The translations under genes and the position numbers were made by a program. A DNA stretch of 64,000 nt from Morella rubra (Eukaryota; Streptophyta; Magnoliopsida; Fagales; Myricaceae): contig CM025850.1 in assembly GCA_003952965.2 (NCBI GenBank), forward strand, positions 11,660,962-11,724,961. The letters are read 5' to 3'. Of this stretch, positions 48,415 to 61,400 are shown one piece after another; position 1 is the stretch's first letter, and each line of letters starts with the position of its first letter. A model generated the notes under the pieces. It was not told the origin of the DNA. It saw only the letters and a program-made list of their open reading frames with translations, and did not search any database.

Positions 48415-50250
48415 GCTATACCAACTGTTAGATTTTCCGTTGTCTAGCCTACGTGCGTGTTATCTCAATTGAAGAACACCACGGGAAGCTCATGTATTTG
48501 TTATCAGCTAAGAAAGAATAATAAACAGTTTGGGATCTAAAGTCCAAAGACTGGCACCTGAATGTTTAGAACAGTACTCATGTCAATAATTGCTGATATT
48601 GGAAGATGGAGATAAAGCAGACAACTTTTTTAATCTTTCGTCACCTCGAACACAATTTGGGTTGCGGAGTGGGTGTCGGTCAGGACATCAATATCTTTAA
48701 GGTACCTTTGGTTTAAATGGAATATATATGTTAATCTCTGGTTGGACCCATGAACTTATTCCAATATTACGTCTCTCTGTGAGCAGCTTTGTTTTTCAAA
48801 GCTCTTCCAATGAAAGGAAGTGCAAAGAGGGCATTGGCCCACTCAAACGGGTTGTGTTTTGGTCGTATGCTGGAAAGTACTAAAAGGTCCGACGCACATG
48901 TTACTCAACAGTTTCGGTGCACCCGATAGGTTGGACCAGCTTATTCTCAAGTCATTTCACAGTAAGATTAAACTTACCTGATATTGTGGTTCGGAAGACA
49001 GTATTAATATTAAAAAAAAATTAATCTCTTAGGTGAATTCCACTCTAATAGATCTGCCGAATTGAATTTCTCTCGCATACTAATTAATTTATACATCACA
49101 TTATCAGATATATCAAGTTTAAATCTGAAGGAAAAAGAAAAAATATATATATAACAAGTTCAAATGGTGCTGTCAAATAAACAAAACTTCATCACGAATC
49201 CTTAAAGATTTGTTAGCATATAGTGGAGACGCGTATGGATCCTGTGGATCATGCTTTGGCATACTTGGCGATACCATTAGGATCTAAGAGCATCTTCTTC
49301 TTCTTTTTTTTCTAAGTGGATCTAAGAGCATCTATGTTCGAATTCAAGTCTTTGTCATCACCGTATTGCCCTCGAGATGATAAAACTTTTCCCTGTATAT
49401 ACGTGGATAATAAAATATATTAAATATTTAATCTTGTGGAATAAAAAAGAGAAGACCCGAAGTATTATTATTTAGATCATACTCTCGCTATCCATATACT
49501 GGCGCATGCATTAATTTTATTATTGGAATGAGTTAATTATTCAGGCCTGTAAAAACATCAAAACTGAGACTGACATAACTATTTATAGCAGCTCATGATT
49601 ACGAAATGAACAGAGTAAATATAATTTATCTGTAATTTTCTAGAGACACAATATATAAATTTATGTAAAATCTATAATGTATGAAATTTTGCATGTAAAA
49701 TATTAAATAATATAAAATATTTATGTTGTGCCAATATCTCTATGGATATATATATATAAGACTCGATTTAAATTAAGTTCATCTTTTTGCAATTTGTATC
49801 CTCTTAAATGCGTATAAAATCATGATGTACTAAGGTTATATTTGGTAATGAAAAATTTTCAACTATTTTTTTTTAAAAAAATTTCTTACGAACCAGTGGC
49901 TAAGTCTGGATCCACAGAAAAAATTTTATTTTATTTTTTACAACTACCTTTTTTACGAACTCATAAATTTCAATAATTTTTTACAAATTTTTACAATATA
50001 GGGCGAATCCGTGAAGATCTACGCTACTTCTTAAAAAAAAACTCATTTAAACATGCTAAAATTCCCCTCTTTTTTTTGGCCTAATGAACATATCGACTGT
50101 ATGGAAGTGGGGACTTGCAACCATAGAATCTCAAATCAGAGGTCTTTGGGTTGTAAGTGGAAGTCAGTCAATTTTGAGCCGTTGATTGCACTGAAAATTT
50201 GTTCACATGATCAATTGGCAGGATAGATACTTCATCGTAACCGTTAATTT
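48415..50250. other. Intergenic stretch between peroxidase and RING gene
   Basis: It starts with the peroxidase 3' UTR (an AATAATAAAC word at about 48517-48526 is a candidate poly-A signal). The rest is AT-rich without a supported gene. A short direct repeat, GGATCTAAGAGCATCT, occurs at about 49280 and 49318. The part 49840-50050 is rich in AAATTT words like the degraded MITE sequence in the arms. Confidence 0.5.
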
Positions 50251-50983
50251 CATTGTCTATTACACTCCAAATGAACCCAAAGATTACACCCGAATATTTC
50301 CATCTCTCTCTCGCTGTCTCCCCCTCTCTCTTCGCTGCGACTTTGCATCCATTTCATACTCTCATCTCAACCCTCTGTCATGAGCCTCATCTCTCTCCCT
50401 CTGTGGCCCAGATCGCTGACCTGATGGGAGCCGCATCCATGGCGACTCGACTCGACTAGGAGCCAACCCAGGTCAGGAGATAGCCACCTCATTCTCGAAC
50501 TCAGATGAGTCACAGTTGATCATCAAGTTCGATCCTTATAGACCCAGGTGTTGAATTTTCTTCTCCACCTTTCACTTTTAACTCTCTTTCTCTCTTTCCT
50601 CTCATCAACCCGCAGAGTTTATCCACCATCATTGGCAAGAGTTCTAAGATGTTAAAGTCACCATTTTCGTTACCTAAGACCTAGTTTAAGCTCTCGATTG
50701 CGTTGCTGCTTCGGTTTTCTTCTGGGGAGGTGAAATTTGAATCGAATTAGGGTTTTTGAACTGTGCTTCTTCAATTTTATTATAAAGCGGGGGTTTTATG
50801 TTGAGGTTGCTCATTTTTTCCGTAATTTAGGGTTGTTGTATCGAATTTATTTTGTATGAGTAATTGGGGGAGCTCTTTGATTTAGGGCTTTTCTATTGTA
50901 GAATACAGCTGCGGTTTTTGAACTGCCGTTGTTGAATTTGAGGTAAAAAAAAGGTGTTTTAATCTGGATTTGTTCAGTGTGTG
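50251..50983 (+). promoter_or_regulatory. Probable promoter/5' leader of the RING gene, with a possible leader intron
   Basis: A CT-rich stretch at 50298-50410 resembles a plant 5' UTR. A candidate leader intron runs from a GT donor after ACCCAG (about 50550) to an AG acceptor at TTTGTTCAG (about 50968-50976), just before the start codon, and its interior is T-rich. This is predicted from splice-like words only. Confidence 0.4.
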
Positions 50984-52246
50984 ATGGGTGAGGAGACATC
51001 TGATACAATGAATCTTGACTTGAACCTGGGTCCTATTCCCGAGCCCCAATCAGGCTCGATACCGACTGACCCCGTGAATTTGGATGACTGGGTTGAAGAT
51101 CCTTCTGATGGACTTAGGGATGCTATTAGGCTTCGAGCTCGACAGCGGTGGAGGAGATGGCGGCAATTTCAAATTCCGCCTGAAGCTCGGACCATCACAT
51201 TGGAATTGAACCAATTGATGGTCAATACTGGTGATAGGAGTACACTGCAGATGGGTGAGGGTAGTGCGCCTGCTGAGGAAAGAATGAATGAGGTTCCCAA
51301 AACATGCGAAAATTTCAATGGGATTTTGGCTGACGAGACCTCAGAGAAAAATGATGATGTTGAAAAGGGTAGCGGAAATGATGGGAGCTTTTTCGACTGT
51401 CATATATGTTTGGACCTGGCTAGGGACCCTGTTGTGACTTGTTGTGGCCATTTGTTTTGTTGGCCATGTCTCTACCGATGGTTGCATGTCCATTCGGACG
51501 CAAAGGAATGTCCGGTATGTAAGGGAGAGGTGACAATCAAAAGTGTGACACCAATCTATGGTCGCGGGAAGAATATTCGCGAACCAGAGGAGGACTCAAG
51601 TGTAAAGATCCCTGCTAGGCCTCATGCACGGCGGGTTGAGAGTTTGAGGCAAACCCTTCAGAGAACTGCATTTAATTTCCCAGTTGAGGAGATGATCCGT
51701 CGCCTTGGACATAGGTTTGATTTGACCCGGGACTTTGTACAGCCACAAGACCCTGATGCCCCACGCGAAACAATGGAAAGATCTTCCCTGTTGAATCGGT
51801 TTTTGACCTCTCGTGCTCGTCGAGAGCAAAATCCGGTGCCTCCTCCTGATGATGTAGTGGATTTAACTCAGAGTGACATTAGTAGTCCTGAGACAGGAGA
51901 AAACCGCCGGTTGCAGTCCCTTTTACTTCGAAGAACACAATCACACAGAGCAACACTTCACTCTCTCTCGTCTGCATTGAGTTCTGCTGAAAGGTTAGTC
52001 GAAACATATTTTCGTCACCATCCTGCAGGTAGAAATCAAGAGCAACCCCAACCAGTTGATGATAGAGATTCTTTCTCAAGCATTGCCGCTGTCATTAATT
52101 CAGAAAGTCAGGTGGACACTGCTATGGAAATCGATTCGATGGTGTCCCTTTCAACCTCATCTTCCCGAAGAAGAAGTGATGCTTCAAGGGCTTCGGATGT
52201 TGACAGTGGAGATTCTCGTGCACCTAGAAGAAGACGGCTGATATGA
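50984..52246 (+). CDS. C3HC4 RING E3 ubiquitin ligase, MUSE1/MUSE2-like
   Basis: A single-exon gene of 420 residues. The start is the ATG at 50984; the codon just before it is GTG and is not the start. The N-terminus has a MNLDLNLGPIPEP stretch and a basic LRARQRWRRWRQF segment. The RING finger spans about Cys139-Cys179: CHIC, eleven residues, CGHLFCWPC, then CPVC, a complete C3HC4 set, which in this family recruits an E2 enzyme. YRWL after the sixth ligand and VTIKSVTPIYGRG after the finger are typical of RMA/RNF5-like plant RING proteins. The C-terminal half is Ser/Arg-rich and ends RAPRRRRLI. I see no C-terminal membrane anchor, unlike the short RMA proteins. Length and layout fit Arabidopsis At3g58030/At2g42030 (MUSE1/2), which as I recall regulate immune-receptor turnover. 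That function is inference here. Confidence 0.88.
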   Translation: MGEETSDTMNLDLNLGPIPEPQSGSIPTDPVNLDDWVEDPSDGLRDAIRLRARQRWRRWRQFQIPPEARTITLELNQLMVNTGDRSTLQMGEGSAPAEERMNEVPKTCENFNGILADETSEKNDDVEKGSGNDGSFFDCHICLDLARDPVVTCCGHLFCWPCLYRWLHVHSDAKECPVCKGEVTIKSVTPIYGRGKNIREPEEDSSVKIPARPHARRVESLRQTLQRTAFNFPVEEMIRRLGHRFDLTRDFVQPQDPDAPRETMERSSLLNRFLTSRARREQNPVPPPDDVVDLTQSDISSPETGENRRLQSLLLRRTQSHRATLHSLSSALSSAERLVETYFRHHPAGRNQEQPQPVDDRDSFSSIAAVINSESQVDTAMEIDSMVSLSTSSSRRRSDASRASDVDSGDSRAPRRRRLI

Positions 52247-55200
52247 AAAGGAGTTTTTCTATCCTATTATCCAAATATCCTACTGTCACTCGAGAAAATA
52301 CTCAAAATATGCAAGTGCTCCTTGCCTTTGTATTGCTTTAACTCTTTAATGTATTCACCTTTTGCTAGTACCCTGTAGAATATCATGAGGTGATTATAAA
52401 ACTATTGCAGCGGTTTGCTGCTTGGAATATCTGGATTGAAATATTATCTTTCTTCTTCAAGGGGTTGGTCTTTCAATTTGTATGGGAAATCAGATTTGTA
52501 GTGGAACTCTTAAGCTCCTTGTATTACTTTCTGCTGTACATAACCTCTCAACCTTGAAGTACTAAATGTTCGAGTTCTGTATTTTCCAAGTCTTCTTGAA
52601 ACTTAGTTGGCAAACCTATAATTTATGGCATTATTGTATGGCTAATATAACTTTCTATTTGTTGGTAGCTAATATAATTTTCATGCTGGAATTGTTGTTG
52701 CAATTTGTCTTTAACAGTAGTTCATGTCGTTGGTTTTGATTTAACCTTCTTTAGTATTCCAGAAACATTTATGCCCAAAAATGTTTGATTTAACCTTCTT
52801 TAGTCCATTTTCCAAGTGTTGGAGTTTCATCTTCTTTCATTATGTGTGAATGGCTTTCCTAAAACTTTGTCTGGGTATAAATTGCAAGTGCTCTTGGGCC
52901 GTGCAAGGATTTGATTCGACTTTGAATCGGCACCAACCTATTGAGAATGTCGGAGTTCTCTTGGAATTGTTTACGACAGGTGGTGTGGGATTGAAAATTT
53001 TTGCTCTTCTCATGTAACGTAGAAACATCAAATTAAGGATTGGTCCCCTATTTGAAAAGATTTCCCAGCAATTAAATATCAAGCCAACTACAATCGCTCA
53101 ATTATTTTGTTCGATGAATGACACCCAAATCCATATTGAAATCTAACGTTTCCTACTAGGTTTTCCTCCTCTTTCCAATGTAAACTCAAAAGTAAGGCAA
53201 GTATTTGATGCTTTAGAAACCCGTTGTGTCATCTCAATGAACAACCTACTCTATTCCTCCTCCGAATCAAACATAGTTTACGTTGTAAGAACAGAAAGCA
53301 GCTTGTAATCTTCATGGCTGACAAACAATTTTGCGTTAAGTGGACGAACATCACCGAGTGGTACATTTCCTTTTTGGTTTCTTTGTTCTGTGGATGTGTC
53401 GAACAAAACACGCAATCAGTAGTCTTCGGAAATATCACTGCCTTTAAAAGTTATAAACATGAGAGTACACATGTGGCCTGTAACATGAACTTCTCCTCCT
53501 AAGGAAGTTTCCGGCCTATGTTCTGCCAACTCGGCATTCCTTACTCCCTGATTTTAATTGTACGTTAACATCTTTTGAAGCTTCCCACGGTACAACTCCG
53601 TCGTCCTTTAATGAAATCTTGTGTTTCCGGTGATAGATGTTAGCACACAACTGCCTTTTTTAGTGCTAGAGTTCCCACCATTCTCATTGTCATCTAGGAT
53701 TTAAGCGACAACAACGTAGTACTGCGTATTGAACCAGAAACAGAGACAACACGAGACACCAACCCAGAAGGATGCATGATTGTCTTTGCTGCAATAGTGA
53801 GTCGTGATTTTAGAGGGTGGATTATTATGACTCGAGAAAACATACTTGGGAATTTCACATGATCGAGCACTTTCAGGTGAGAGTTATTTGGCAAATTGCT
53901 TTGATTCAATGTTTTTAGAAAAAGTACCCACTTGTCTGGTTGATGACCAAAGCGGGGGCAGCTGATGTCAAAGAAGTATCATCCTTTAGAAATCATGCCA
54001 AATTGGTTGCCCTTCTTCTTGTTCTGTATCTCAGAAGGCGGTGTTTCAAGAGATATGCCCATTATTTGAACAAACCATGTTTGAAGCCTCACAAATATGA
54101 CAGTAATTTTCTGTCTCTGGGGAATGTTTTCCACATTCTTGAGGATGTTTTTCATTCTGTCTTGAAAAAGTCCTGGTTGAATAAGCTAGCTATGAACGTA
54201 AATTCTGAGTTCAAGAAGTCTGAGATTGGATCGAATATTGCGTTGAAAGCTTCTTGATTGATTCTCAATATCAGTGATCAGAATCTAGAGAAAGCGTCAA
54301 CCACGTACAAACCAACTCATGATTCAAGCAATTCGGCAGCATGAAAGCATTGGGGGACGAGCTGCATATTGAGAGCTCTCTTCCGGGTCCGTTGCTGGAG
54401 GGATGGATTATATTTTAATGGCTTTCTTGGATCTTACGAGGGGTTGTAAGGACTTCTTCATTGGAACATTGGGACAAGGAGTCAGGATGTTGAAAATTAC
54501 GTTTTTTGACAAATAAAGAGCCGATTGAGAACTTTAGCTAACTGGAGTGGTGAGGAGGAGGGTCGAACCTTGGCCTTGGGTCAAGTAGGATGTTGAATAT
54601 ATATTATACTAGATAAGTGTGTTGATGGCTGATTGGGTAAATGTGTGTTTGTGTAGCATGCTAGTGAAATCCAAGCTACTAAAAGGACAGCGGATGTGCT
54701 GGTTCTTTTGGCCTTTTTGAGGCATTGCCTGTGATGGTCTTGTGTTCTTGCTACTTGGCTGTTTTCTTTGATCGCTAGTGTCCTCTTGATTCCGATCATG
54801 TCCGCGTAATACTAGCTATGGGATTTGGTTCAGGGAGATTGAAGAAAATTGATTATTTGGCGTCAAGAGACGAGTGATTTAATTTCCTTGAAGAAGTAGG
54901 GAATCTCATTTTTGAGTATTAATTTTCTCGTGATTGAAGGTTTATATACACACAGATATAATAAAATATGTGCTGTTTAGATTGAAGATGTCTAGTGCTG
55001 TTAAGATTGTTGAGTGTTGCTTTTTATTAAATAGCTATCATAAGGAGAATATGCTGAGTAATGTAAAATTTTGTAAGAAGGACGTATGTTCAAGGTCTTG
55101 TGATATTCTATGGATGGGGCATTCTGTAGCCATCTTGGAGTCTAGTGTTTGAACATGTGCTTTCTTTTTTAGAACTCTTGTTTAAAGGCGAAGTAAAGAT

Positions 55201-55265
55201 AGAATTAAGGTGTCTTCCTTCAATAACAAAGAGAGGGGAAAAGTTGTAAAGGCTAAGCAGGCTTA
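52247..55265. other. RING 3' flank and stretch without recognised gene
   Basis: The RING 3' UTR probably occupies the first few hundred bases. A 22-bp direct repeat, TTTGATTTAACCTTCTTTAG, occurs at about 52736 and 52785. A 105-codon frame at 53940-54257 and several of 70-90 codons have no recognised domain. Composition at 53200-54500 is more gene-like than its surroundings, so a degraded retroelement or lineage-specific gene is possible but unsupported. Confidence 0.4.
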
Positions 55266-55322
55266 GGGGGGGGGGGGGGGGGGGAGGGGGGGGGATGGGG
55301 GGGGGGGGGGGGGGGGGGGGGG
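55266..55322 (+). repeat. Poly-G tract
   Basis: A 57-base stretch is all G except A at 55285 and AT at 55295-55296, with G runs of 19, 9 and 26. Such long G runs are rare in plant nuclear DNA. It could form G-quadruplex structures, or could be a sequencing or gap-closing artefact. Confidence 0.95.
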
Positions 55323-56565
55323 TGCTCTGAGGGAGATTTGGTATAGGTAGTTAACATTAAATAGTATGAGGAATTGATTGGTTGCAATTTTGTAGATAAG
55401 TGTTTTGACTACCAAATAGAAGACAAATATGTAGCGCGCAAGAATAGTAGGCGCTATATTATTGTGCGCTTTACCGAGGAATTAAGGTTGGGGTTGACTG
55501 AGCCAAGCAAACTATCTGTCATGTGGTGAGAACTAATTCTGTCATGGGCTTAAGATTTTTAGATCAGGCCTCGTATGATTTGTAATACCAAATGAATTTA
55601 ATTTTAGTCCTTAATTTTCAATATTTTAACTCTATGATATTTTTTTACATTATTTAGTAAAAAAAAATTTCTGTCATTTTACTTCGGGAGTTGGCCCCCC
55701 TCCTAACTCCGCGCACTGCTAACATGTTGGGCTCAATTACCTGAGCTTCAAATACAGTATCATCATTTCCAGACCCTTCAATAATTCCTAACCAAAGGGA
55801 AATAGGGATCCCAATTAAGGCAAGTTGGCCAGGTACGATTATTGCTATTACAGTAATGGCCAGCGTTCACTAGAAGCCTAAGAGGACGAACACTCACAGG
55901 CAATAATGTGGATCGTAGAATAATATCGAGATTGTAATTCTTATTCGGGCATTATTGGCACCATAATAGCGAGATTGGACTCGTAGAACGCCTGCTACTG
56001 ATACCAGATATCTTCAATGCTCTGTATGATCCATATTCCAATTGCTCGGTCCCATTAATGCAGGTATGCATGAGCATGAGATGGTGTAATGGCTGGTTCA
56101 ACATTATCATGACGAGGATGATGATGATCCAAACCATAAAGTAGAGCTTTCTCTTCTTCTTTCTTTCTCTTTTTCCTTAATTCGATGTATGTTATTCTTT
56201 TAGTTAGGATTCGACAATGGACGGTGGTCTCAAAAGTGTGAGAAAAGGAAAGGAAGTAGGAAGTAGGAACGGAATGATTGGGGTACGCGGGGGAGTATAT
56301 GATTGAGCACACGGGAGAGTGTGTTTGAAGCCATCCCATTGTCCTCTGGTCTACAGACCTCATCATTGCCCAAAAGCCACCTAGTCGGGGGACTTCATAA
56401 TTGAAAAACACAGGAGGATTTGCATCATTTTCCTGTCCAATCCGCCAGCACACGAGTTGCCCTCTCGGTAGACCATGCTGATTTCTGGTGTTGCTATGCT
56501 GCTCGCGGATACCCGCGGCCTTCAATTGGTGGACTAATTAATTATAAGCATATTATGAATATGCT
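55323..56565. other. Stretch with possible transposon remains, no gene
   Basis: The part 55560-55730 (TTCGGGAGTTGGCCCCCCTC, preceded by AT-rich sequence with T and A runs) has the look of a degraded DNA-transposon terminus, but no second end was found. A 156-codon minus-strand frame at 56055-56525 shows no recognised motif and ends in a low-complexity Lys/Glu/His tail. Confidence 0.35.
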
Positions 56566-56802
56566 TCACTGAATTTGTACACAGATAGCCTCTTCGCTGA
56601 CCGAAGGGCCAGAGATCAGAACCCGAATTAGGCCGACACCATCACGATTACTAAACCAGAAATCAACAGTGGCCCCATTTCGTATAACCCATCTTAACCC
56701 TGATTTGAAAATGGGCCACCTTCTACCACGCAGCCCATGTTCGATGCTGTTGCGGGTGGGGTTCTGTGGCTGCTTGTGCTCCCTCCCCCTGACAATACTC
56801 AC
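56566..56802 (-). mobile_element. LINE (non-LTR retrotransposon) pol fragment
   Basis: The 78-codon minus-strand frame contains IFKSGLRWVIRNGATVDFW. This matches the conserved segment after the reverse transcriptase in plant L1-type elements, where a K-x-G-L-x-W-x-x-G-N-G-x-x-x-x-F/I-W pattern precedes the zinc-binding region. Upstream reverse-transcriptase sequence is not intact. It is a truncated, inactive fragment. Confidence 0.6.
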
Positions 56803-58394
56803 AAGGGATATGATCCTAACCGAAGCTTCCTCTCTTTTGTTTCATGAACACCTCATAGTGCAGACCAGAGACTTTAATTGCTTTTACCGATTCTTATCAC
56901 TTGACCTTAAAATCCAAGAACCATGTACGAGGAATTAGTCGAATGGTCCGGAGAAATATCAACAGAATTTTGAATATTATGCTGCTAAAAACCAGGTATG
57001 ACCGATTCAAAAGCATGCAGAACTAGGATACCAAGTCTGCTGGTGTGACGTACTTTGTAACAGATATTATCAATGGATAGCACCCACTCTCCAGAACGCA
57101 GAGACCAAAGAACTTCTCCGGCCAATTCATATCTGGTGAAAAAATATCCATATATATCAGAAAACGAATAGTTATAAGCACATGGGTCGAAATCAACTAT
57201 TCAAATTTCGTCAGTGGCAGGAGAAAAATAATGCATAGGGTACTCGGATTGCAATTATTTCCTTTCTGAGCTACTAAGATTAGAAATTATTGAAAGTGTA
57301 GCAGTAGGGTTACAAAAAGCCGATGCGTGTTTACGGGAGGAGAAGTTTTTGAGGGTCGGTTGTCCCCATTGTGTCCCAGCATCCCGCAGCATTCCAGGAT
57401 AGAAAAAAGGTAAAAACTGCAACGGTGACGATGATGATGATAGTCGTGATGATTATGACTATGATAATGAAAAAAAGAAAAGCTTTGACAAAGGCCTAAT
57501 GATGATGTCTACGGAGGGAGCAGAGAGATCCTTCCATTTCCAGGGTTGCATGCTATTGTGTCTCCAGCAGCAGCTTGGGGGCACTCATCTTGGTAATCAC
57601 AAAAAAAGAGCAATTATTTGTTTAATAAAGCTCTTTTTTACACCATGATTATTCACTGCTGCCTGCACTCTGCAATCATTTATATGATTAAATTATACCA
57701 TATATTTATAACAATATATAAAAAAAGAAGACTCCCTCATCTCTTTTTGAAATTTTAGCGACCGGCTTCTACTGAGGTTATGATGACACCGTTGAAATGA
57801 AAAACAACATATTCCAGGAACCATTCCATGGAGACCGACCAATATCCGAATATAAACGTTGAGATGTCTTAAAACGCATATAGTATCATCATTATGACCA
57901 ATCAAACCAAGATTATTATGAAACTTCAAGACAAAATTGTGCTGAAAATATGATTAAAATGGCGAGGGCTCAGTCATGAGGATTTTTGTAATGAAATCAG
58001 TCTCTTATTATAACAGTAGAAGCATGCGTAGGAACACCAATAAGGGCTGCAATAATATCTGTGTTCTTTGGGAAGAACGACTATAATTATATCTATATTC
58101 TATAAGTACTAGGCATCATCAAAATTGTCTTTCTTTTCTTTTCGTTTAAATCAATGCATTTTATGCTCACTCGCCCCAACGATTTGATTCATTCTTCGTT
58201 AAAAATAGTATAGAATTTCAGTTGATATCACCGCCCCCACCAGTACAGGCAGAGGAAGTTAATTCCCTTGGCAGTGTGCAAGAGCTACCTTTCTGGAACT
58301 GCATATTCTCCGTAACTATGGTCCTTGCAGAACCAGAAAGTATTAACCAGCAAGTTCTGTTCCTTCCGAACTGGTTGATAAGAAATTGGTCAGA
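56803..58394. other. Stretch with unassigned open segments on the minus strand
   Basis: Three short minus-strand segments have unusually protein-like composition and end in stops: about 56999-57140 (RYELAGEVLWSLRSGEWVLS...), about 57510-57599 (DYQDECPQAAAGDTIACNPG...) and about 58217-58380 (...QKGSSCTLPRELTSSACTGG...). No family is recognised and splice linkage could not be shown. Confidence 0.3.
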
Positions 58395-58423
58395 CACAGA
58401 GAGAGAGAGAGAGAGAGAGAGAG
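58395..58423. repeat. GA microsatellite
   Basis: A CACAGAGAGAGAGAGAGAGA-type dinucleotide run of about 26 bp. It has no associated gene. Confidence 0.9.
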
Positions 58424-61400
58424 GCTCGTAGAAGCGGACAGTGGGACGGAGATTGCATCAAAAGGAAGAAATCTTGGTCACCACACATTCACGATGCTGA
58501 CAAAATGCACCCGAAAAAAAAAACTTATAAAATCATGATTGCTAAACTTTGACAAGTCGTCCCCCTTCTGCGCCAAACCAGAGGGTGAACTTCTCTACCC
58601 GACAGCTAGTTTTACCGTTTGCTAGGCCCGCTCTGTTATGCCAAATCATGAAGATCCTGTTCCTCACTTCCAGTATCTTCTATCAGATCGTTCTCTGTCA
58701 GGAAAAAGATGAAGGCTGGGTGCTGATCTTTCACATCATTTTAAGTTTTGTATCAAACCTTTTGCGCCGAACTGCCGGAAGTAGCCCTAAAAGAATAGGT
58801 CATAGAATAGGCTTTTAAGGACATTACAGGTAATTCCGGATTAAATGCGTAGAGGATAACCACGAAGGACGCTGAACAAAATCATCTCAATCCCCCAGGG
58901 CATCTTCGAATGTTCATCCCCTCATGACTTTCTGCCATGTAAATGAATGGTCTATCATTTCAGCCCCTTTTTTTATTCTTTTAAATAAGTAAATTCAACC
59001 CCAGTTTTAATGTTGGTAATTCATAATCGGATTCATTTGGGTAAAAAGCTTTTTGGGTTAACAGATAAAAAAAAAATCGGGACATTTATTAACGTGCGTG
59101 TTATTTAAATCGATTTGACTCATTATTTTTTTATAAATAATAATTTGAACTCCTGAATATATATTTAATATATATTTTATTTTTGTAGATGATTATGATA
59201 CGATGAGCAATCATGTAAATGTTGGGTTAAATAGTCCCGGCAGAAAACTAAATAAATTCAAAACCAACGAGGACCAAGCATTCATGACTTGACAAGGCAC
59301 GTCTAATTTTCTAAGACAAGTGGCGAAAGAGACAACAAAATCCATTGCTACCGAGTTTTGTCTATGCTATATGTATCTGTTATTCGTTATGTTATCTCGT
59401 AAATCACCAACATTACGGGACTATCAAACAAATACATCAACCATAATTATACTATATTTCGAGTCTGAACAGGACATTAATTTATAAGTTATTCGAAGAG
59501 ATAAAATATAAAAGTGGTTAATTGTCCAATAAATAAATAGAGGTCTAACTAAATTGAATTTCGTCCCATAAACAGCATGACTCTGGCAATATTATTATGA
59601 TTATTATTATTATAAATATAAAAAAAAAATTAACACGACACCCATAGTTAATCTCACCACTAGCTGACAAATTAGTTTGGTTCCTTCCAGAGTGTGCTAT
59701 GATGTAACTTAATGGAACGGACTAATTTCAGTCTAATCAAATCTCTAATCCTTAACGTGGAAGATATCAAATTGAATACGGAGAACAAAATAAAATAAAA
59801 AATAATATATATAGAAAAAAAAAAAAAAAAAAAAAAAAAAGAAGAAGAGAGTACGTACGAAAGTGTAGCGAGGCAAAACGACGGAGCATGGTAGAGACCA
59901 CACAACAGAATCAGGTAATAATTAAGATGGAAGGGTGGGGACGGGAGTAGTGAAATGATAATTCAAAGAATGAAACCCCCCAACCCACAAAATATAACAT
60001 CCGATGTACAAATGATTGCTGTTGTATAAATTGTCTCCTTACAACGCTGCAGCGTGTCCCTTTGATTGGGTCCCACAATCCCCTGGCCTCCACCGGCTAT
60101 CATTATTGATCATTGGTAAACCACTTATTTCTCTTTCCTCTTCTGCCTTCCCTGCCTCTGCCCCTCCGCCTCGCGCCCATAACCCCATTTCTTTCTTTTC
60201 TTCCCCTGTCTTCTCTCCGCCTCACGTCATTTCTCTGACTCTACGACCCAAAGTCATCATTGCTCCCCCCACCTCACGCGCATTTCACGTGACCTCATCT
60301 TACCATGCTGCACACGCACGTACCGTGTGTTTGGGAAAATTTTTCTTTTAAGCTGCTGGGCCATGTACCTATCCCTATCGGCTAGCTAGCCTATCCTATC
60401 TTCTTTTACTCGTGAAATCATAATTTGTAAAACAAATTTATATATATATATATACGAGGGTATTTTCAATGCATATCTCACGTGTTGAACAGAGCATATA
60501 ATAAAACCTAATATTTAACTGATCTACCCCATGTACAAGTACAATATGTTATTAAAAGGTTCCAACTCGACCTGAAAAGATACAAAATTAATCCAAAGCT
60601 CGAACATTTCAGGTTATAAATAATTAGGTGATATCTAGGCTTTTTATAATTTGTAATATCTCGACCGCTATTTTTATCGAGTGATCTATGCGTATAAATT
60701 TTTTAATTTGTAGTTTTTTCATAGCTAGCATCACGACATTTGTCCATTCCAGTACTACTCCGAACATGAGTTGCCATTAAGATGTCACGTGTCGTGTGAA
60801 TCTACGTAGATCCCTGCCTTTGCATGCCAAGTCCGTGCACAGAGTAGGATCATGGGATGTGTGCGGTATTTGGACAAATGAAACATATTCAGAATTAAAA
60901 ACACGACCACAGCGAAAGTCCAACAACGCACCACAATTATTTCGTTCTGTCAAAATCTCCGACTTTTCTCTTGTATACGCAATAAATATGGCTTTGGGTG
61001 CTTGCGCTTTGACAGATACATCAGACATATATGGGCAAAAAGCTCCAAAAATATGTAAGGGTTTTTTTTATCTTGTCCTCCAAGCTGCAGGACAGGACTC
61101 ACGGGGTAATCGCATTTGTGTTGAATTCGATAGCTTAGCTTGGTGGTCCATAACGTGAGGGGACGACCCATTCGGAGAAACATCTGAAAACGTTATTATA
61201 AGTGATGGAAAATTCAAGCAGGTCAAAGAAAGCGTCCCGATGACACACCCCTTGGCTACGACCAAACATAATACCAACAAAAAGCTTATCTTAAATTAGC
61301 CTAACCAGAACAAAAATAATTTCGCATTTACGTAGTCTTCTACGCAATAAATAGTATGATAAGGTGGAAAACCTTCCACGAGGGCGAGGGCGAGCAATCT

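Noticed and set aside
50981-50983. GTG codon as the RING gene start
   Set aside because: The adjacent ATG at 50984 is the normal eukaryotic start, and nothing supports GTG initiation.
56055-56525. 156-codon minus-strand frame as a gene
   Set aside because: It has no recognised domain, a low-complexity tail and no splice or promoter support.
58642-58700. Terminal exon ending EEQDLHDLA on the minus strand
   Set aside because: The acceptor looks good, but no upstream exon or family match was found, so it is not listed as a gene.
60016-60351. 111-codon frame as a gene
   Set aside because: Pyrimidine-rich low-complexity sequence gives a Ser/Pro-rich translation without motifs.
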